A DNA stretch of 64,000 bases, taken from positions 682,001-746,000 of the forward strand of contig NZ_CP093362.1 of assembly GCF_023380225.1 (NCBI RefSeq), read 5' to 3'. Source of the DNA: Apilactobacillus apisilvae. GTDB taxonomy: Bacteria > Bacillota > Bacilli > Lactobacillales > Lactobacillaceae. Below the pieces are notes generated by a model. That model was not told the DNA's origin. It did no database searches and saw only the letters and a list, made by a program, of their open reading frames with translations. The translations under genes were made by a program, and so were the position numbers. Shown here piece after piece: positions 1 to 7,909 of the stretch (the first letter of the stretch is position 1; every line of letters starts with the position of its first letter).

Positions 1-65
1 ACTACATCTCCACTTTCATATAAAAGTAAGAATTAGTCAAATTATTTTCTCATTATAAAAGATTA

Positions 66-139
66 TCGGGAAGACAGGATTCGAACCTGCGACCCCCTGG
101 TCCCAAACCAGGTGCTCTACCAAGCTGAGCTACTTCCCG
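66..139 (-). tRNA. tRNA-Pro (anticodon TGG)
   Basis: Cloverleaf on the minus strand with a 7-bp acceptor stem (CGGGAAG with CTTCCCG), TTCGAA T-loop and anticodon loop TTTGGGA. Last gene of an eight-tRNA cluster. The 3' CCA is not encoded; the bases after the discriminator A are TAA. Confidence 0.97.
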
Positions 140-150
140 AAATAAAAAAA

Positions 151-224
151 TGCACCCAGTAGGACTCGAACCTACAACCTTCTGATTCGTAGTCAGACAC
201 TCTATCCAGTTGCGCTATGGGTGC
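151..224 (-). tRNA. tRNA-Arg (anticodon ACG)
   Basis: Cloverleaf with acceptor GCACCCA/TGGGTGC and anticodon loop CTACGAA, giving ACG. A34 is normally deaminated to inosine by TadA so that CGU, CGC and CGA are read. CCA is not encoded. Confidence 0.97.
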
Positions 225-245
225 AAAATAATATATTCAATTAAA

Positions 246-331
246 TGCCGAGGACCGGGATCGAACCGGTACGGTTATTACTAACCGCAGGATTTTAAGT
301 CCTGTGCGTCTGCCAATTCCGCCACCCCGGC
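246..331 (-). tRNA. tRNA-Leu (anticodon TAA)
   Basis: Class II tRNA of 86 nt with a long variable arm. Anticodon loop is CTTAAAA (TAA) and the acceptor is GCCGGGG with one G-U pair. CCA is not encoded. Confidence 0.96.
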
Positions 332-351
332 AGGCATTTTACAATATAAAA

Positions 352-423
352 AGCGGAAGACGAGATTCGAACTCGCGACCCCCACCATGGCAAGGTGATG
401 TTCTACCACTGAACTACTTCCGC
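352..423 (-). tRNA. tRNA-Gly (anticodon GCC)
   Basis: Cloverleaf with acceptor GCGGAAG/CTTCCGC and anticodon loop TTGCCAT, giving GCC. Short (72 nt), as is usual for tRNA-Gly. CCA is not encoded. Confidence 0.96.
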
Positions 424-426
424 ATA

Positions 427-500
427 TGCCGACTAGATGATTCGAACACCCGACCTCTTCATTACTAGTGAAGCGCTCTAGCCAACTGAGCTAAGTCGGC
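427..500 (-). tRNA. tRNA-Thr (anticodon AGT)
   Basis: Cloverleaf with acceptor GCCGACT/AGTCGGC, anticodon stem CTTCA/TGAAG and loop CTAGTAA, so the anticodon is AGT. A34 is uncommon in bacterial tRNAs other than Arg(ACG). The T-stem contains two G-U pairs. CCA is not encoded. Confidence 0.95.
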
Positions 501-518
501 AGTATATGCTGTGCATAA

Positions 519-602
519 TGCGGGCGAAGGGATTCGAACCCCCACTTCCATATAGAAACTAGAACCTAAATCTAGCGCGTCTGCCAGTTCCGCCACGCCC
601 GC
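519..602 (-). tRNA. tRNA-Leu (anticodon TAG)
   Basis: Class II tRNA of 84 nt with a long variable arm, acceptor GCGGGCG/CGCCCGC and anticodon loop TTTAGGT (TAG). CCA is not encoded. Confidence 0.96.
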
Positions 603-624
603 AAGTTGCTTTTTTAAATTGTAA

Positions 625-697
625 TGAGCCGTGGCAGGTTCGAACTGCCGACCCTCTGATTAAAAGTCAGATGCTCTACCGGCTGAGCTAACGGCTC
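625..697 (-). tRNA. tRNA-Lys (anticodon TTT)
   Basis: Cloverleaf with acceptor GAGCCGT/ACGGCTC and anticodon loop CTTTTAA, giving TTT. Second gene of the cluster in transcription order. CCA is not encoded. Confidence 0.97.
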
Positions 698-699
698 AA

Positions 700-772
700 T
701 GGAGGATACAGGGCTCGAACCTGTGACCTCCTGCTTGTAAGGCAGATGCTCTCCCAACTGAGCTAATCCTCC
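700..772 (-). tRNA. tRNA-Val (anticodon TAC)
   Basis: Cloverleaf with acceptor GGAGGAT/ATCCTCC and anticodon loop CTTACAA, giving TAC. First gene of the cluster, about 36 nt downstream of the predicted transcription start. In related bacteria Val-Lys-Leu-Thr-Gly-Leu-Arg-Pro often follows 5S rRNA; here there is no rRNA on its upstream side. CCA is not encoded. Confidence 0.97.
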
Positions 773-815
773 ATAAGGTCTTTCCGATAAATTGTCTTAA
801 CAAGACAACTATTTA

Positions 816-844
816 ATAATATCACTTAAGTTTTAGAAAGTCAA
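816..844 (-). promoter_or_regulatory. Promoter of the tRNA cluster
   Basis: On the minus strand a -35 TTGACT (839-844) is followed after exactly 17 bp by a -10 TATTAT (816-821). This is a near-consensus vegetative promoter about 45 nt upstream of tRNA-Val, so the cluster is a stand-alone operon. A small TTGTCTT/AAGACAA hairpin lies between promoter and first tRNA. Confidence 0.75.
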
Positions 845-943
845 TAACTTTTTTAAATTATATTTTTGCATATCTCAAAAACTCAACAAAAAATAGTATA
901 TCTAAAATCAGACCATTTGTCTACCCTATTTTTAAATTTTTTA

Positions 944-973
944 TAAAAAAGAGACAATCATCGAGATTGTCTC
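944..973 (-). terminator. Terminator of serS
   Basis: Stem GAGACAATC/GATTGTCTC with a short loop, followed on the minus strand by a run of T residues, just after the serS stop codon. Confidence 0.85.
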
Positions 974-989
974 AAATTTAAAATAATAA

Positions 990-2273
990 TTAGTCTTCTT
1001 TTGTAATCTTCTTCATACCATGCATATATGGTTGTAATACTTCTGGAATATCAACAGTTCCGTCTTCATTTTGATAATTCTCCAAAATAGCAGCAACTGT
1101 TCTACCAACAGCAAGTCCTGATCCATTTAATGTATGAACATATTGTAATTTACCATTTTCATCACGGTATTGGATATGAGATCTTCTAGCTTGGAAGTCA
1201 GTTGTATTTGAGCAACTTGAAATTTCACGATAGCGACCTTGTGCAGGCATCCATACTTCCAAATCATGAGTCATTGCAGCAGTAAAACTCATATCACTAG
1301 TAGTTAAAGTAATTACATGGTATGGAATCTTTAATAATTTAAGTAATGATTCAGCATGTTCAGTGATACTTTCTAACGCATCCCATGAATCTTCTGGCTT
1401 AGTGAATTGTACCATTTCAACCTTATTAAATTGGTGTAAACGAATTAATCCACGAGTATCACGACCAGCACTACCAGCTTCTGATCTGAATGCAGGTGTT
1501 AAAGCAGTAAACTTAACTGGTAATTTTTCGGTTGGAATAACTTCATCGCGATAGTAATTAACCAATGGCACTTCTGCTGTTGGAATCATTGTCAAATCAC
1601 TGTCAGCAATTTCGAATCCAGCTTTATTTTCTAAGAACTTAGGAAATTGACCAGTTCCATACATTGAGGCTGAATTTACCATGTATGGTGGCAATACTTC
1701 TTTATAACCTGCTTTATCATTTTGATCTAAGTAGAAATTATAAACAGCACGTTCTAGCTTAGCACCAGCACCCATATAGTAAACAAAACGACTACCAGCA
1801 ACTTTAGCACTAGCATCAAAATCTAAAATTCCTAATTTTTCACCAATGTCCCAATGATGTTTGGGTTCGAAGTTGAAATCACGAGTTTTCCCAATTTTAC
1901 GTAATTCAACAGCACCCTCTTCAGTTAAACTAACTGGAACGTCATCTGCAGGAATATTTGGTAAATGAGCTGCCAAATCTTGTTGGTCTTTTTCTACTTT
2001 TTCCAAATCAGCATCTAATTGTTTGATATCAGAACCAACTTGTTTCATTTCATTAATTGCATCAGTTGCATCTTCTTTGTTACGTTTTGCTTCAGCAATT
2101 TTTTTAGATGCCTTATTTTTATCAGCTTTTAAAGTTTCGCTCTTAAGAATTAAATCACGGCGTTTTTCGTCATAACCAATTAATTTATCAATTGTTTCAG
2201 CTTTAATACCTCTAGTAGCTAACTTATCCTTAATAAAATCAGGATTTTGTCTAATCATTTTCATATCTAACAT
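990..2273 (-). CDS. serS: Serine--tRNA ligase
   Basis: Cytoplasmic class II synthetase that charges tRNA-Ser, 427 aa, the usual length. The N-terminal ~110 residues are the charged coiled-coil tRNA-binding arm. The catalytic core follows, with motif 2 ([20 protein letters not shown]), the [14 protein letters not shown] segment, and motif 3 near the C-terminus ([17 protein letters not shown]). The start chosen is the ATG beginning [11 protein letters not shown], 8 nt after a GGAGG; the frame stays open 15 codons further upstream, but that part lies across the ribosome site and the T-box terminator. Expression is controlled by the serine T-box directly upstream. Confidence 0.97.
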   Translation of the reverse strand: MLDMKMIRQNPDFIKDKLATRGIKAETIDKLIGYDEKRRDLILKSETLKADKNKASKKIAEAKRNKEDATDAINEMKQVGSDIKQLDADLEKVEKDQQDLAAHLPNIPADDVPVSLTEEGAVELRKIGKTRDFNFEPKHHWDIGEKLGILDFDASAKVAGSRFVYYMGAGAKLERAVYNFYLDQNDKAGYKEVLPPYMVNSASMYGTGQFPKFLENKAGFEIADSDLTMIPTAEVPLVNYYRDEVIPTEKLPVKFTALTPAFRSEAGSAGRDTRGLIRLHQFNKVEMVQFTKPEDSWDALESITEHAESLLKLLKIPYHVITLTTSDMSFTAAMTHDLEVWMPAQGRYREISSCSNTTDFQARRSHIQYRDENGKLQYVHTLNGSGLAVGRTVAAILENYQNEDGTVDIPEVLQPYMHGMKKITKED

Positions 2274-2289
2274 AATAATAACCTCCCAA

Positions 2290-2535
2290 TGGATAATAAA
2301 AAAGAAGGCCTCATCCATTGGGACGAAGACCTTCTTTTCGCGGTACCACCCAAGTTCTTAGTCAAAAATTAACTAAACACTCGTACAATGATAACGGCCA
2401 TTTACCGTGTAGCATTACCTACCCACTTTTACGTATGTCGGAATTTTCGACTTGTGATTCTCACCAACCATCACATCTCTTAATGTCTACTTAATAAACA
2501 TACTTCGCGTTTAACTCTATAAATTAATAATATTA
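2290..2535 (-). promoter_or_regulatory. Serine-specific T-box leader of serS
   Basis: The minus strand carries the hallmark T-box sequence GGGTGGTACCGCG (about 2340-2353), an upstream stem I with a GGTGAGAATC-type element, and then a GAAGGTCTTC/GAAGGCCTC terminator stem before the serS ribosome site. A TCC triplet (2440-2442) followed by G sits on the 3' side of stem I and is the likely serine specifier. By family knowledge, uncharged tRNA-Ser binds and favours the antiterminator, raising serS transcription. Specifier assignment is by eye. Confidence 0.92.
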
Positions 2536-2555
2536 CATCTAATTTAGATAATCAA

Positions 2556-3197
2556 CTATTTTAAGTTTAATTCTACTAACTTATCATCAACTTGCTTAAT
2601 AACTGCTTTCAAGTCATTTTCATTTTCCATGAAATCATACTTATCACCGTTGATTTGCAACTTGGGTGATTGGTCATAGTTTTTATACCAATCTTCATAA
2701 CGCTCATTTAAGTCTTTGTAGTAATTATACAAACTAGGATCTTTTGCAACTTGTTCAAAACTACGACCACGTTTTTTTATTCGTTTTAACATCGTATCAA
2801 AAGAGATACTAATGTGAATTAATAAATCAGGATTTTTTTGAAATGTTGAGTCAGGTATTTCTTCCATCATGTTAGACAATAATGAATCATAAATATCAGA
2901 TTCAGTTTGAGTGGCACGCTTCATATCAGCATTTAGCCTAAACATTAGTGAATCTTCATAAATAGAGCGATCCATAACACTTAATTTTTCATCTTGAGCT
3001 TTTTCAATATTATCAAAACGTGTATTCAAAAAATAAATTTGTAATAAGAAAGCATATTTTTTAGGATCCTTATAAAACAAAGGTAAAATTTCATTATCAT
3101 CGACTGATTCATAGTAACCAGTTGAATTTAAATGTTGCGATAAAAGCTTTGTTAACGAAGTCTTTCCAGCTCCAATAGTTCCTGCTAGTACTAGCAT
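2556..3197 (-). CDS. Deoxynucleoside kinase (dAdo/dGuo kinase family)
   Basis: Cytoplasmic salvage kinase of 213 aa that phosphorylates deoxynucleosides with ATP. Visible are the P-loop (AGTIGAGKTS, near the N-terminus), the DRSIYED motif that follows the base-recognition region, and an arginine-rich lid (KRIKKRGRSFEQ). Length and motifs fit the dNK/thymidine kinase 2-like family; paired dAK and dGK genes are known in lactobacilli. The ATG at 3197 is chosen because a GGAG lies about 6 nt upstream; the upstream MKENC codons run across that ribosome site. Substrate preference (dA or dG) cannot be read from sequence. Confidence 0.9.
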   Translation of the reverse strand: MLVLAGTIGAGKTSLTKLLSQHLNSTGYYESVDDNEILPLFYKDPKKYAFLLQIYFLNTRFDNIEKAQDEKLSVMDRSIYEDSLMFRLNADMKRATQTESDIYDSLLSNMMEEIPDSTFQKNPDLLIHISISFDTMLKRIKKRGRSFEQVAKDPSLYNYYKDLNERYEDWYKNYDQSPKLQINGDKYDFMENENDLKAVIKQVDDKLVELNLK

Positions 3198-3280
3198 GCA
3201 ATTCTCCTTCAATAAATCAATAATATTTATATTCTAATACATATTTAAATAAGTTACATTAATTATTTTACAACAATAAA

Positions 3281-3308
3281 AAAGATGCTTTTAAATTCAA
3301 AGCATCTC
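3281..3308 (-). terminator. Terminator of the lysine permease gene
   Basis: Stem AGATGCTT/AAGCATCT followed by T6 on the minus strand, just after the permease stop codon. Confidence 0.85.
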
Positions 3309-3315
3309 ATTGATT

Positions 3316-4773
3316 CTATTCTTTATCTCTTAAATCAGTTGGTGAAACATCAACCTTATCTAAAGGAATAATTTTTGTATGATTTTTCCATTTGTAAGCA
3401 AAATATAAAATCAAAACTAATGGAACTGAAATATAAGTAATTCCAATTTGTTCCCAATTAAAGTTGACGAAAGAAGAAATATCTTGACCACAAATTACCA
3501 AAATACAAATAAATAATGTAATTACTGGACCAGTTGGGAACCAAGTGGCATGGTATTTCAACTCATTTAAACTATGGCCTTGCTTGATAAATGCACGTCT
3601 GAACCTAAAGTGAGAAAGTGCAATTCCAACCCAAGCAATAAATCCAGTTAAGCCTGATGCTGCTACTAACCAAACGTAAATTTGTGGACCTGCAATACTA
3701 CTAATAAAAGTTAATAATGAAACAATCGTAGTAGCTCCTAAAGCCATGTAAGGAATTCCTCTTTTATTGGTTTTCCCCATAATTTTAGGTGCATAGCCTT
3801 CATGTGACATTGAATACAACATTCTAGTTGATGCATACATACCAGAATTAGCAGATGAAATAACCGAAGTTAAAATTACTGCATTCATAATAGATGCTGC
3901 AGCTGCTAAACCAGCACGTTTGAAAACAATGGTAAATGGACTAATTGCAACGTCACTAGCACTAGATCCTAATAAGTCAGGACTAGTATATGGAATAATT
4001 GCACCAATCACAAAAATAGCTAAAATATAAAATAAAATAATGCGCCAAAATACATCTTTAATTGCACGAGGAACAGCCTTACTAGGATTATCAGCTTCAC
4101 CAGCCGTAATTCCAACTAACTCAGTTCCTTGGAATGAAAATCCAGCAACCACAAAGACTGCTAAAATCATTGGAATTCCACCAACAAATGGTGCTTGCTT
4201 GTAGTGAAAATTAGATAAGCCAACAGTATGACCACCCATGATTCCAAAGATAGTTAGAACCCCAACACCTAGGAATACAAAAATGGTAATAACTTTAATC
4301 AATGACATCCAAAATTCAGTTTCACCAAAGGCTTTAACCGATAATGCATTAATTAATAAAATCAATGCTAAAGTAATCGCACTAAAGATCCAACTTGGTA
4401 TATTGGGCAACCAGAATTTCATTACCAATGCAGCCGTACTAATATCAACGGCGACTGTAATGGCCCAATTAAACCAATAGTTCCATCCCATCGCAAATCC
4501 TAAAGCCGGATCAACGTACTTAGCTGCATAAACGGAGAATGAACCAGAAACAGGTGTATTAGTGGCCATTTCTCCTAAACTAGTCATTAAAAAGTAAACC
4601 ATTAATCCCATTAAGAAATATGCGACTAATGCCCCACCAGGTCCAGCCTGACTAATAACTGATCCTGATGCAACGAACAATCCGGTTCCAATTGAACCAC
4701 CAAGGGCAATCATTGAGACGTGTCTAGTCTTTAGACGTCTCTTTACCCCTTTATCCTGTGAGTTATCACTCAT
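3316..4773 (-). CDS. lysP: Lysine-specific amino acid permease (APC superfamily)
   Basis: Membrane transporter of 485 aa with about 12 hydrophobic segments. The N-terminal RRLKTRHVSMIALGGSIGTG and GPGGALVAY stretches are typical of the amino acid transporter (AAT) family that includes LysP. Lysine as the substrate is inferred mainly from the lysine riboswitch directly upstream. The start is the ATG of MSDNSQDK, with GAGAGGA as ribosome site; the 24 further codons open upstream overlap the riboswitch terminator and are not counted. Monocistronic, with its own terminator. Another cationic amino acid substrate cannot be excluded from protein sequence alone. Confidence 0.92.
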   Translation of the reverse strand: MSDNSQDKGVKRRLKTRHVSMIALGGSIGTGLFVASGSVISQAGPGGALVAYFLMGLMVYFLMTSLGEMATNTPVSGSFSVYAAKYVDPALGFAMGWNYWFNWAITVAVDISTAALVMKFWLPNIPSWIFSAITLALILLINALSVKAFGETEFWMSLIKVITIFVFLGVGVLTIFGIMGGHTVGLSNFHYKQAPFVGGIPMILAVFVVAGFSFQGTELVGITAGEADNPSKAVPRAIKDVFWRIILFYILAIFVIGAIIPYTSPDLLGSSASDVAISPFTIVFKRAGLAAAASIMNAVILTSVISSANSGMYASTRMLYSMSHEGYAPKIMGKTNKRGIPYMALGATTIVSLLTFISSIAGPQIYVWLVAASGLTGFIAWVGIALSHFRFRRAFIKQGHSLNELKYHATWFPTGPVITLFICILVICGQDISSFVNFNWEQIGITYISVPLVLILYFAYKWKNHTKIIPLDKVDVSPTDLRDKE

Positions 4774-4819
4774 AAATATGTCATCCTCTCTTATGATTCT
4801 AAGAGGTGCCATCAGAAAA

Positions 4820-5045
4820 ATAACTAAAAAAGATCTCCCCATCAAAGAAGAGATCCGTAATTAACAAAGCTTTAATTATTGATCCTAGAAAGCACTCCGT
4901 AGAAAACTACGACAGTCCTCAGCTTATTCAACTGAGCCCCAACTCATAATTAATAAAGTAATTATAAATTTCGGCAAAATCCCCTTTCACAAGTTCTTTT
5001 TAATCACTTTATTGACTAGAACCCGTTAATAATGTCATTTGCGCC
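4820..5045 (-). promoter_or_regulatory. Lysine riboswitch (L-box) with terminator
   Basis: The minus strand shows the conserved L-box blocks in order: GAGGCGCAAATGA, an AACGGGTTCTAGT region, GTGAAAGGGGATTTTGCCGAA, TTGGGGCTC...GAGGACTGTC, and GGAGTGCTTTCT. An intrinsic terminator follows (GATCTCTTC...GGGGAGATC plus T-run, about 4820-4853). By family knowledge, lysine binding favours termination, so the permease is made when lysine is scarce. Confidence 0.95.
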
Positions 5046-5066
5046 TCTTCTTAGATTTACTAGGTC

Positions 5067-5095
5067 ATTATATAACATTAAGCTTAATTAGACAA
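5067..5095 (-). promoter_or_regulatory. Promoter of the lysine riboswitch/permease transcript
   Basis: On the minus strand TTGTCT (5090-5095) is followed after 17 bp by a perfect TATAAT (5067-5072). It ends just upstream of the first conserved riboswitch block. Confidence 0.8.
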
Positions 5096-5101
5096 TAACT
5101 A

Positions 5102-5590
5102 TTATATTTTTAATGAAAAAGTTCTATATCCATCATAATGATCAATTTCTTCAAAGTTTAATTTTTGTAAAACCTTCATTGAAGGTAAATTTTCTTTTTC
5201 AATTGTCGCTTCAATCAATGTATTACCATCGATTAAACTCAATGTTTTCGATAATGCTTTGGTCATATACCCATGTTGTTGATAATTAACGTTAATAAAG
5301 TACCCTAATTCTAGGTTATTATATACTGGTTCAAAATTTTCACCAATTTCTGGAAATAAGTTAATAATTCCAATTAATTTCATAGACTTAGTAATTCTAA
5401 TCGCAACTGTAATATTATCTTGGTTTTCAGATTGAAAAAGCATTTTGGCCTTTTTTTCATCTAGTACTGGTTCAAAGCCAGTCTTTTTAGCAAGTTCACT
5501 ATTTGCTAACATTTCCCAATAATTATTAAAATCTTTGGGATTTAAAGTATTAATCGTAATGTCGCCTAAATCCGCTTTTATATTTTTCAA
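5102..5590 (-). CDS. GNAT-family N-acetyltransferase
   Basis: Predicted cytoplasmic acetyl-CoA-dependent acetyltransferase of 162 aa. The layout matches the RimJ/RimL-like branch: IRITKSMKLIGIINLF, then LGYFINVNYQQHGYMTKALSKTL (acetyl-CoA-binding loop region, in which the usual QxxGxG glycines are only partly kept), then ATIEKENLPSMKVLQKLNFEE. The start appears to be TTG at 5590 with an AAAGG about 10-13 nt upstream; no ATG is available near it. Acceptor substrate unknown. Confidence 0.8.
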   Translation of the reverse strand: MKNIKADLGDITINTLNPKDFNNYWEMLANSELAKKTGFEPVLDEKKAKMLFQSENQDNITVAIRITKSMKLIGIINLFPEIGENFEPVYNNLELGYFINVNYQQHGYMTKALSKTLSLIDGNTLIEATIEKENLPSMKVLQKLNFEEIDHYDGYRTFSLKI

Positions 5591-5653
5591 CAGACATTCA
5601 CGCCTTTCTTGCGTTAGAATAGTATATATAAATTATATATTTGAGGTGTAAAT

Positions 5654-6457
5654 ATGCAAATATTAAAAGAATCTGTTCGTAAAAATTCAAGTGCCTTTAT
5701 GCAAGGGTACCTTAGACCCGCTGATGTTGAAACTAATAATTTCAAACATCCAGCGATTGTAATCATCCCCGGCGGATCTTATACCCACATTCCAATGGTT
5801 CAAGCAGAAAGCATTGCATTAAACTACTCTGCTAAAGGATACCAAAGTTTCTTTCTAAGATATACATTTGAACAAGAAGCTAAGCCTTTGTTACCTAATC
5901 CATTGATTGAACTAGCTAATACAATTAAGCTAATCAGAAAAAATGCGCAAAAGTGGAATATTGATCCGGACCGAATCGTTATCTCTGGTTTTTCAATTGG
6001 TGGTCAGATTGCTAGTCTATATAATGATTTTTATGATAGTAAGTGGCTAATGGATAAAGTTTCAATTAATGATTCTAACATTTTAAAACCAAATGCCGTC
6101 ATTTTAAATTATCCCGTTACTGATCTAACCCTTGGCTTTCCAGACGATAAGAAAAGAGTTAATAATTGGATTGATGATAAGTGTGAATTAAATGCTGCTG
6201 AACATGTAACCGATACAAATGTGCCTACTTTCATTTGGCATACTGCTGATGATCCTGCAGTTCCCGTTACTAATTCACTAAACTATTCACTAGAATTAAA
6301 TCAACACAATATTGATAATGAGTTACACATTTTCCATCATGGTCCTCATGGGATGGCTTTAGCTAATTATGTAACTGCTTGGAAAGATGATGCTAATAAT
6401 TCACATGTAGCTAAATGGTTTGATTTAGCAAATGATTGGTTAAAAGAAATTCTATAA
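5654..6457 (+). CDS. Alpha/beta hydrolase, acetyl-esterase-like
   Basis: Cytoplasmic serine hydrolase of 267 aa with an alpha/beta fold. IPGGSY (38-43) forms the oxyanion region, GFSIGG (112-117) carries the nucleophile Ser114, DDPAVPV supplies the acid and HHGPHGM the histidine. This fits BD-FAE/carboxylesterase-type enzymes that remove acetyl groups from sugars or xylan fragments; the true substrate is unknown. The start has a GAGGTG 9 nt upstream. It is divergent from the GNAT gene. Its downstream terminator was split by the IS element that follows. Confidence 0.85.
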   Translation: MQILKESVRKNSSAFMQGYLRPADVETNNFKHPAIVIIPGGSYTHIPMVQAESIALNYSAKGYQSFFLRYTFEQEAKPLLPNPLIELANTIKLIRKNAQKWNIDPDRIVISGFSIGGQIASLYNDFYDSKWLMDKVSINDSNILKPNAVILNYPVTDLTLGFPDDKKRVNNWIDDKCELNAAEHVTDTNVPTFIWHTADDPAVPVTNSLNYSLELNQHNIDNELHIFHHGPHGMALANYVTAWKDDANNSHVAKWFDLANDWLKEIL

Positions 6458-6481
6458 ACAAAAAAGTCGCTGATATTATCA

Positions 6482-6508
6482 TGAAGTGAACCCCTAAAGT
6501 GAAACAAC
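6482..6508 (+). repeat. Left terminal inverted repeat of the IS
   Basis: Begins TGAAGTGAACCCCTAAAG and matches the reverse complement of the right end at 23 of 27 positions. It overlaps the 5' arm of a 13-bp hairpin (6489-6520). Confidence 0.9.
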
Positions 6509-6520
6509 ACTTTAGGGGTT
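6489..6520 (+). terminator. Terminator-like hairpin at the IS left end, masking the transposase ribosome site
   Basis: AACCCCTAAAGTG (6489-6501) and CACTTTAGGGGTT (6508-6520) are perfectly complementary, with a 6-nt loop and T residues following. The 3' arm contains AGGGG (6514-6518), the ribosome site of the transposase. Read-through RNA from outside should therefore either terminate or hide the transposase ribosome site. Confidence 0.7.
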
Positions 6521-6525
6521 TTTGT

Positions 6526-7866
6526 ATGACAAAATTTAGTTTTGAGTTAAAGAAAAAAATAGTTAAAGAATATTTTTCAGCAGGAATTGGTTCTACTAGT
6601 CTTGCTAAAAAATATAATATTAAAAGCAGAACAACTATTTTAAATTGGATTCATATGTATAATGCCTTCGGCATTAAAGGATTAATTGTCAGGCACCCAA
6701 TCAAAGTATATTCTGGATATTATAAACGAAAAGTGCTGCATTGGATGCACACTAACCACAGTTCGTATCCAGAAACAGCACTTTTCTTCAACATATCAGC
6801 CCCAAGTACCATCTTTGCTTGGGAGCGAAGATTGGAGACTAAAGGCCTAACTGGATTATACACTAATCGTGGCCCTAAAAAAATGAAATCAAATAAAACT
6901 AAAATTAAATCACCTAACAAGTCATTAAGAGAAAAAGTTAATTATTATCTAATCAATTATCGTTATGAACAAATAAAACAAGAATGTGGATCTACTATGG
7001 ATCACATAAAGAAATTGATTACTTTCTTTAAAAGATTTTCTATATCATTCATTTTAAAAAGTATCGGTATAAGTAGAAGTTATTATTATCGACATTTCAA
7101 AGAAGATGATAAAGATGATAACTTAAAAAAGATGATCACTAAAATAAAGCATTTTAATCCTAATTATGGGTATCGCCGTTTAACCTTAGCTTTAAGAAAT
7201 AACAACGTAGTTGTTAATCATAAAAAAGTATTAAGGATAATGAAAACATTAAATTTAACGACCAATCAATATAACAAAAAAAGAAGAAAATATAATTCTT
7301 ATATTGGACAAGTTGGACATATAGCCAAAAATAGGATTCATAGAAAATTTAAAACTGATCGTCCTTATCAAAAATTAACAACTGACGTCAGTGAATTTAG
7401 ATATGGTAATCAAGATATAAATCACAGGGTTTATTTATCACCAATTATGGATCTATTTTCTGATGAAATATTAAATTTTTCCATTAGCGAACATCCAAAT
7501 GTCGACTTTACTATTAAGCCAATGAAAGAATTGATTAAAAAATTACCAAAATTAAGCTATAGAACCACCGTCCATAGTGATCAAGGCTTTCAGTATCAAA
7601 ATAATAAATGGCAAAAATTATTAAAGAATAATCACATCTTTCAATCCATGTCCCGTAAAGGGACATGTCTAGATAATGCACAAATGGAATCATTCTTTCA
7701 TATCATGAAAATAGAAATTATGAGTAATCATTATGAAACAAAGTCTTCATTAATTAAAGCGATGAAAAAATGGATTAAATATTATAATAATTATAGAATT
7801 AAAACAAAACTAGGAGGTAAAGCTCCGAAAGAATATCGGAAACTTTACCTCCTAGAAAATAAATAG
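6526..7866 (+). CDS. IS3-family transposase (IS150-like, single reading frame)
   Basis: DDE transposase of 446 aa. The N-terminal third has two helix-turn-helix segments (ELKKKIVKEYFSAG... and YYKRKVLHWMHTN...), as in OrfA of IS150 relatives. The rest is the OrfB part, with an HTH_21-like region and an rve catalytic core: TTDVSEFRY (first Asp), VHSDQGFQY (second Asp) and CLDNAQMESFFHIMK (Glu). All catalytic residues are present. In most IS150-type elements OrfA and OrfB lie in different frames joined by a -1 shift; here the frame is continuous. ATG at 6526 has AGGGG 7 nt upstream; the earlier in-frame codons lie inside the left-end hairpin. Confidence 0.93.
   Translation: MTKFSFELKKKIVKEYFSAGIGSTSLAKKYNIKSRTTILNWIHMYNAFGIKGLIVRHPIKVYSGYYKRKVLHWMHTNHSSYPETALFFNISAPSTIFAWERRLETKGLTGLYTNRGPKKMKSNKTKIKSPNKSLREKVNYYLINYRYEQIKQECGSTMDHIKKLITFFKRFSISFILKSIGISRSYYYRHFKEDDKDDNLKKMITKIKHFNPNYGYRRLTLALRNNNVVVNHKKVLRIMKTLNLTTNQYNKKRRKYNSYIGQVGHIAKNRIHRKFKTDRPYQKLTTDVSEFRYGNQDINHRVYLSPIMDLFSDEILNFSISEHPNVDFTIKPMKELIKKLPKLSYRTTVHSDQGFQYQNNKWQKLLKNNHIFQSMSRKGTCLDNAQMESFFHIMKIEIMSNHYETKSSLIKAMKKWIKYYNNYRIKTKLGGKAPKEYRKLYLLENK
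7810..7855 (-). terminator. Terminator-like hairpin at the IS right end (inside the transposase gene)
   Basis: CTAGGAGGTAAAG (7810-7822) pairs perfectly with CTTTACCTCCTAG (7843-7855), with an inner TCCG/CGGA. On the minus strand the stem is followed by TTTTGTTTT, so it would stop transcription entering the element from the right. It lies within the last transposase codons. Confidence 0.65.
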
Positions 7867-7892
7867 TTGTTTCGATTTAAGGGTTCACATCA
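7866..7892 (-). repeat. Right terminal inverted repeat of the IS
   Basis: Reverse complement begins TGATGTGAACCCTTAAATCG. The transposase stop codon TAG overlaps its inner edge. Flanked outside by the TCA target duplication. Confidence 0.9.
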
Positions 7893-7909
7893 TCAACGAC
7901 TTTTTATTT

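Larger units (their letters stand above)
6482..7892 (+). mobile_element. IS3-family (IS150-like) insertion sequence, intact
   Basis: A 1411-bp element that starts with TG and ends with CA, as IS3-family elements do. Terminal inverted repeats are 27 bp (6482-6508 and 7866-7892) with 23 matches. A 3-bp target duplication TCA (6479-6481 and 7893-7895) flanks it. It carries one transposase gene. Removing the element plus one TCA rejoins AAAAAGTCGCTGATA to TTATCAACGACTTTTT, a bidirectional terminator, which pinpoints the insertion site. Only one copy is present in the window. Confidence 0.93.

Noticed and set aside
2274-2318. Fifteen extra N-terminal codons of serS ([15 protein letters not shown])
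   Set aside because: They lie across the T-box terminator and the GGAGG of the real start; [11 protein letters not shown] matches the known N-terminus.
4774-4845. Extra N-terminal codons of the lysine permease
   Set aside because: They overlap the riboswitch terminator; a ribosome site precedes MSDNSQDK instead.
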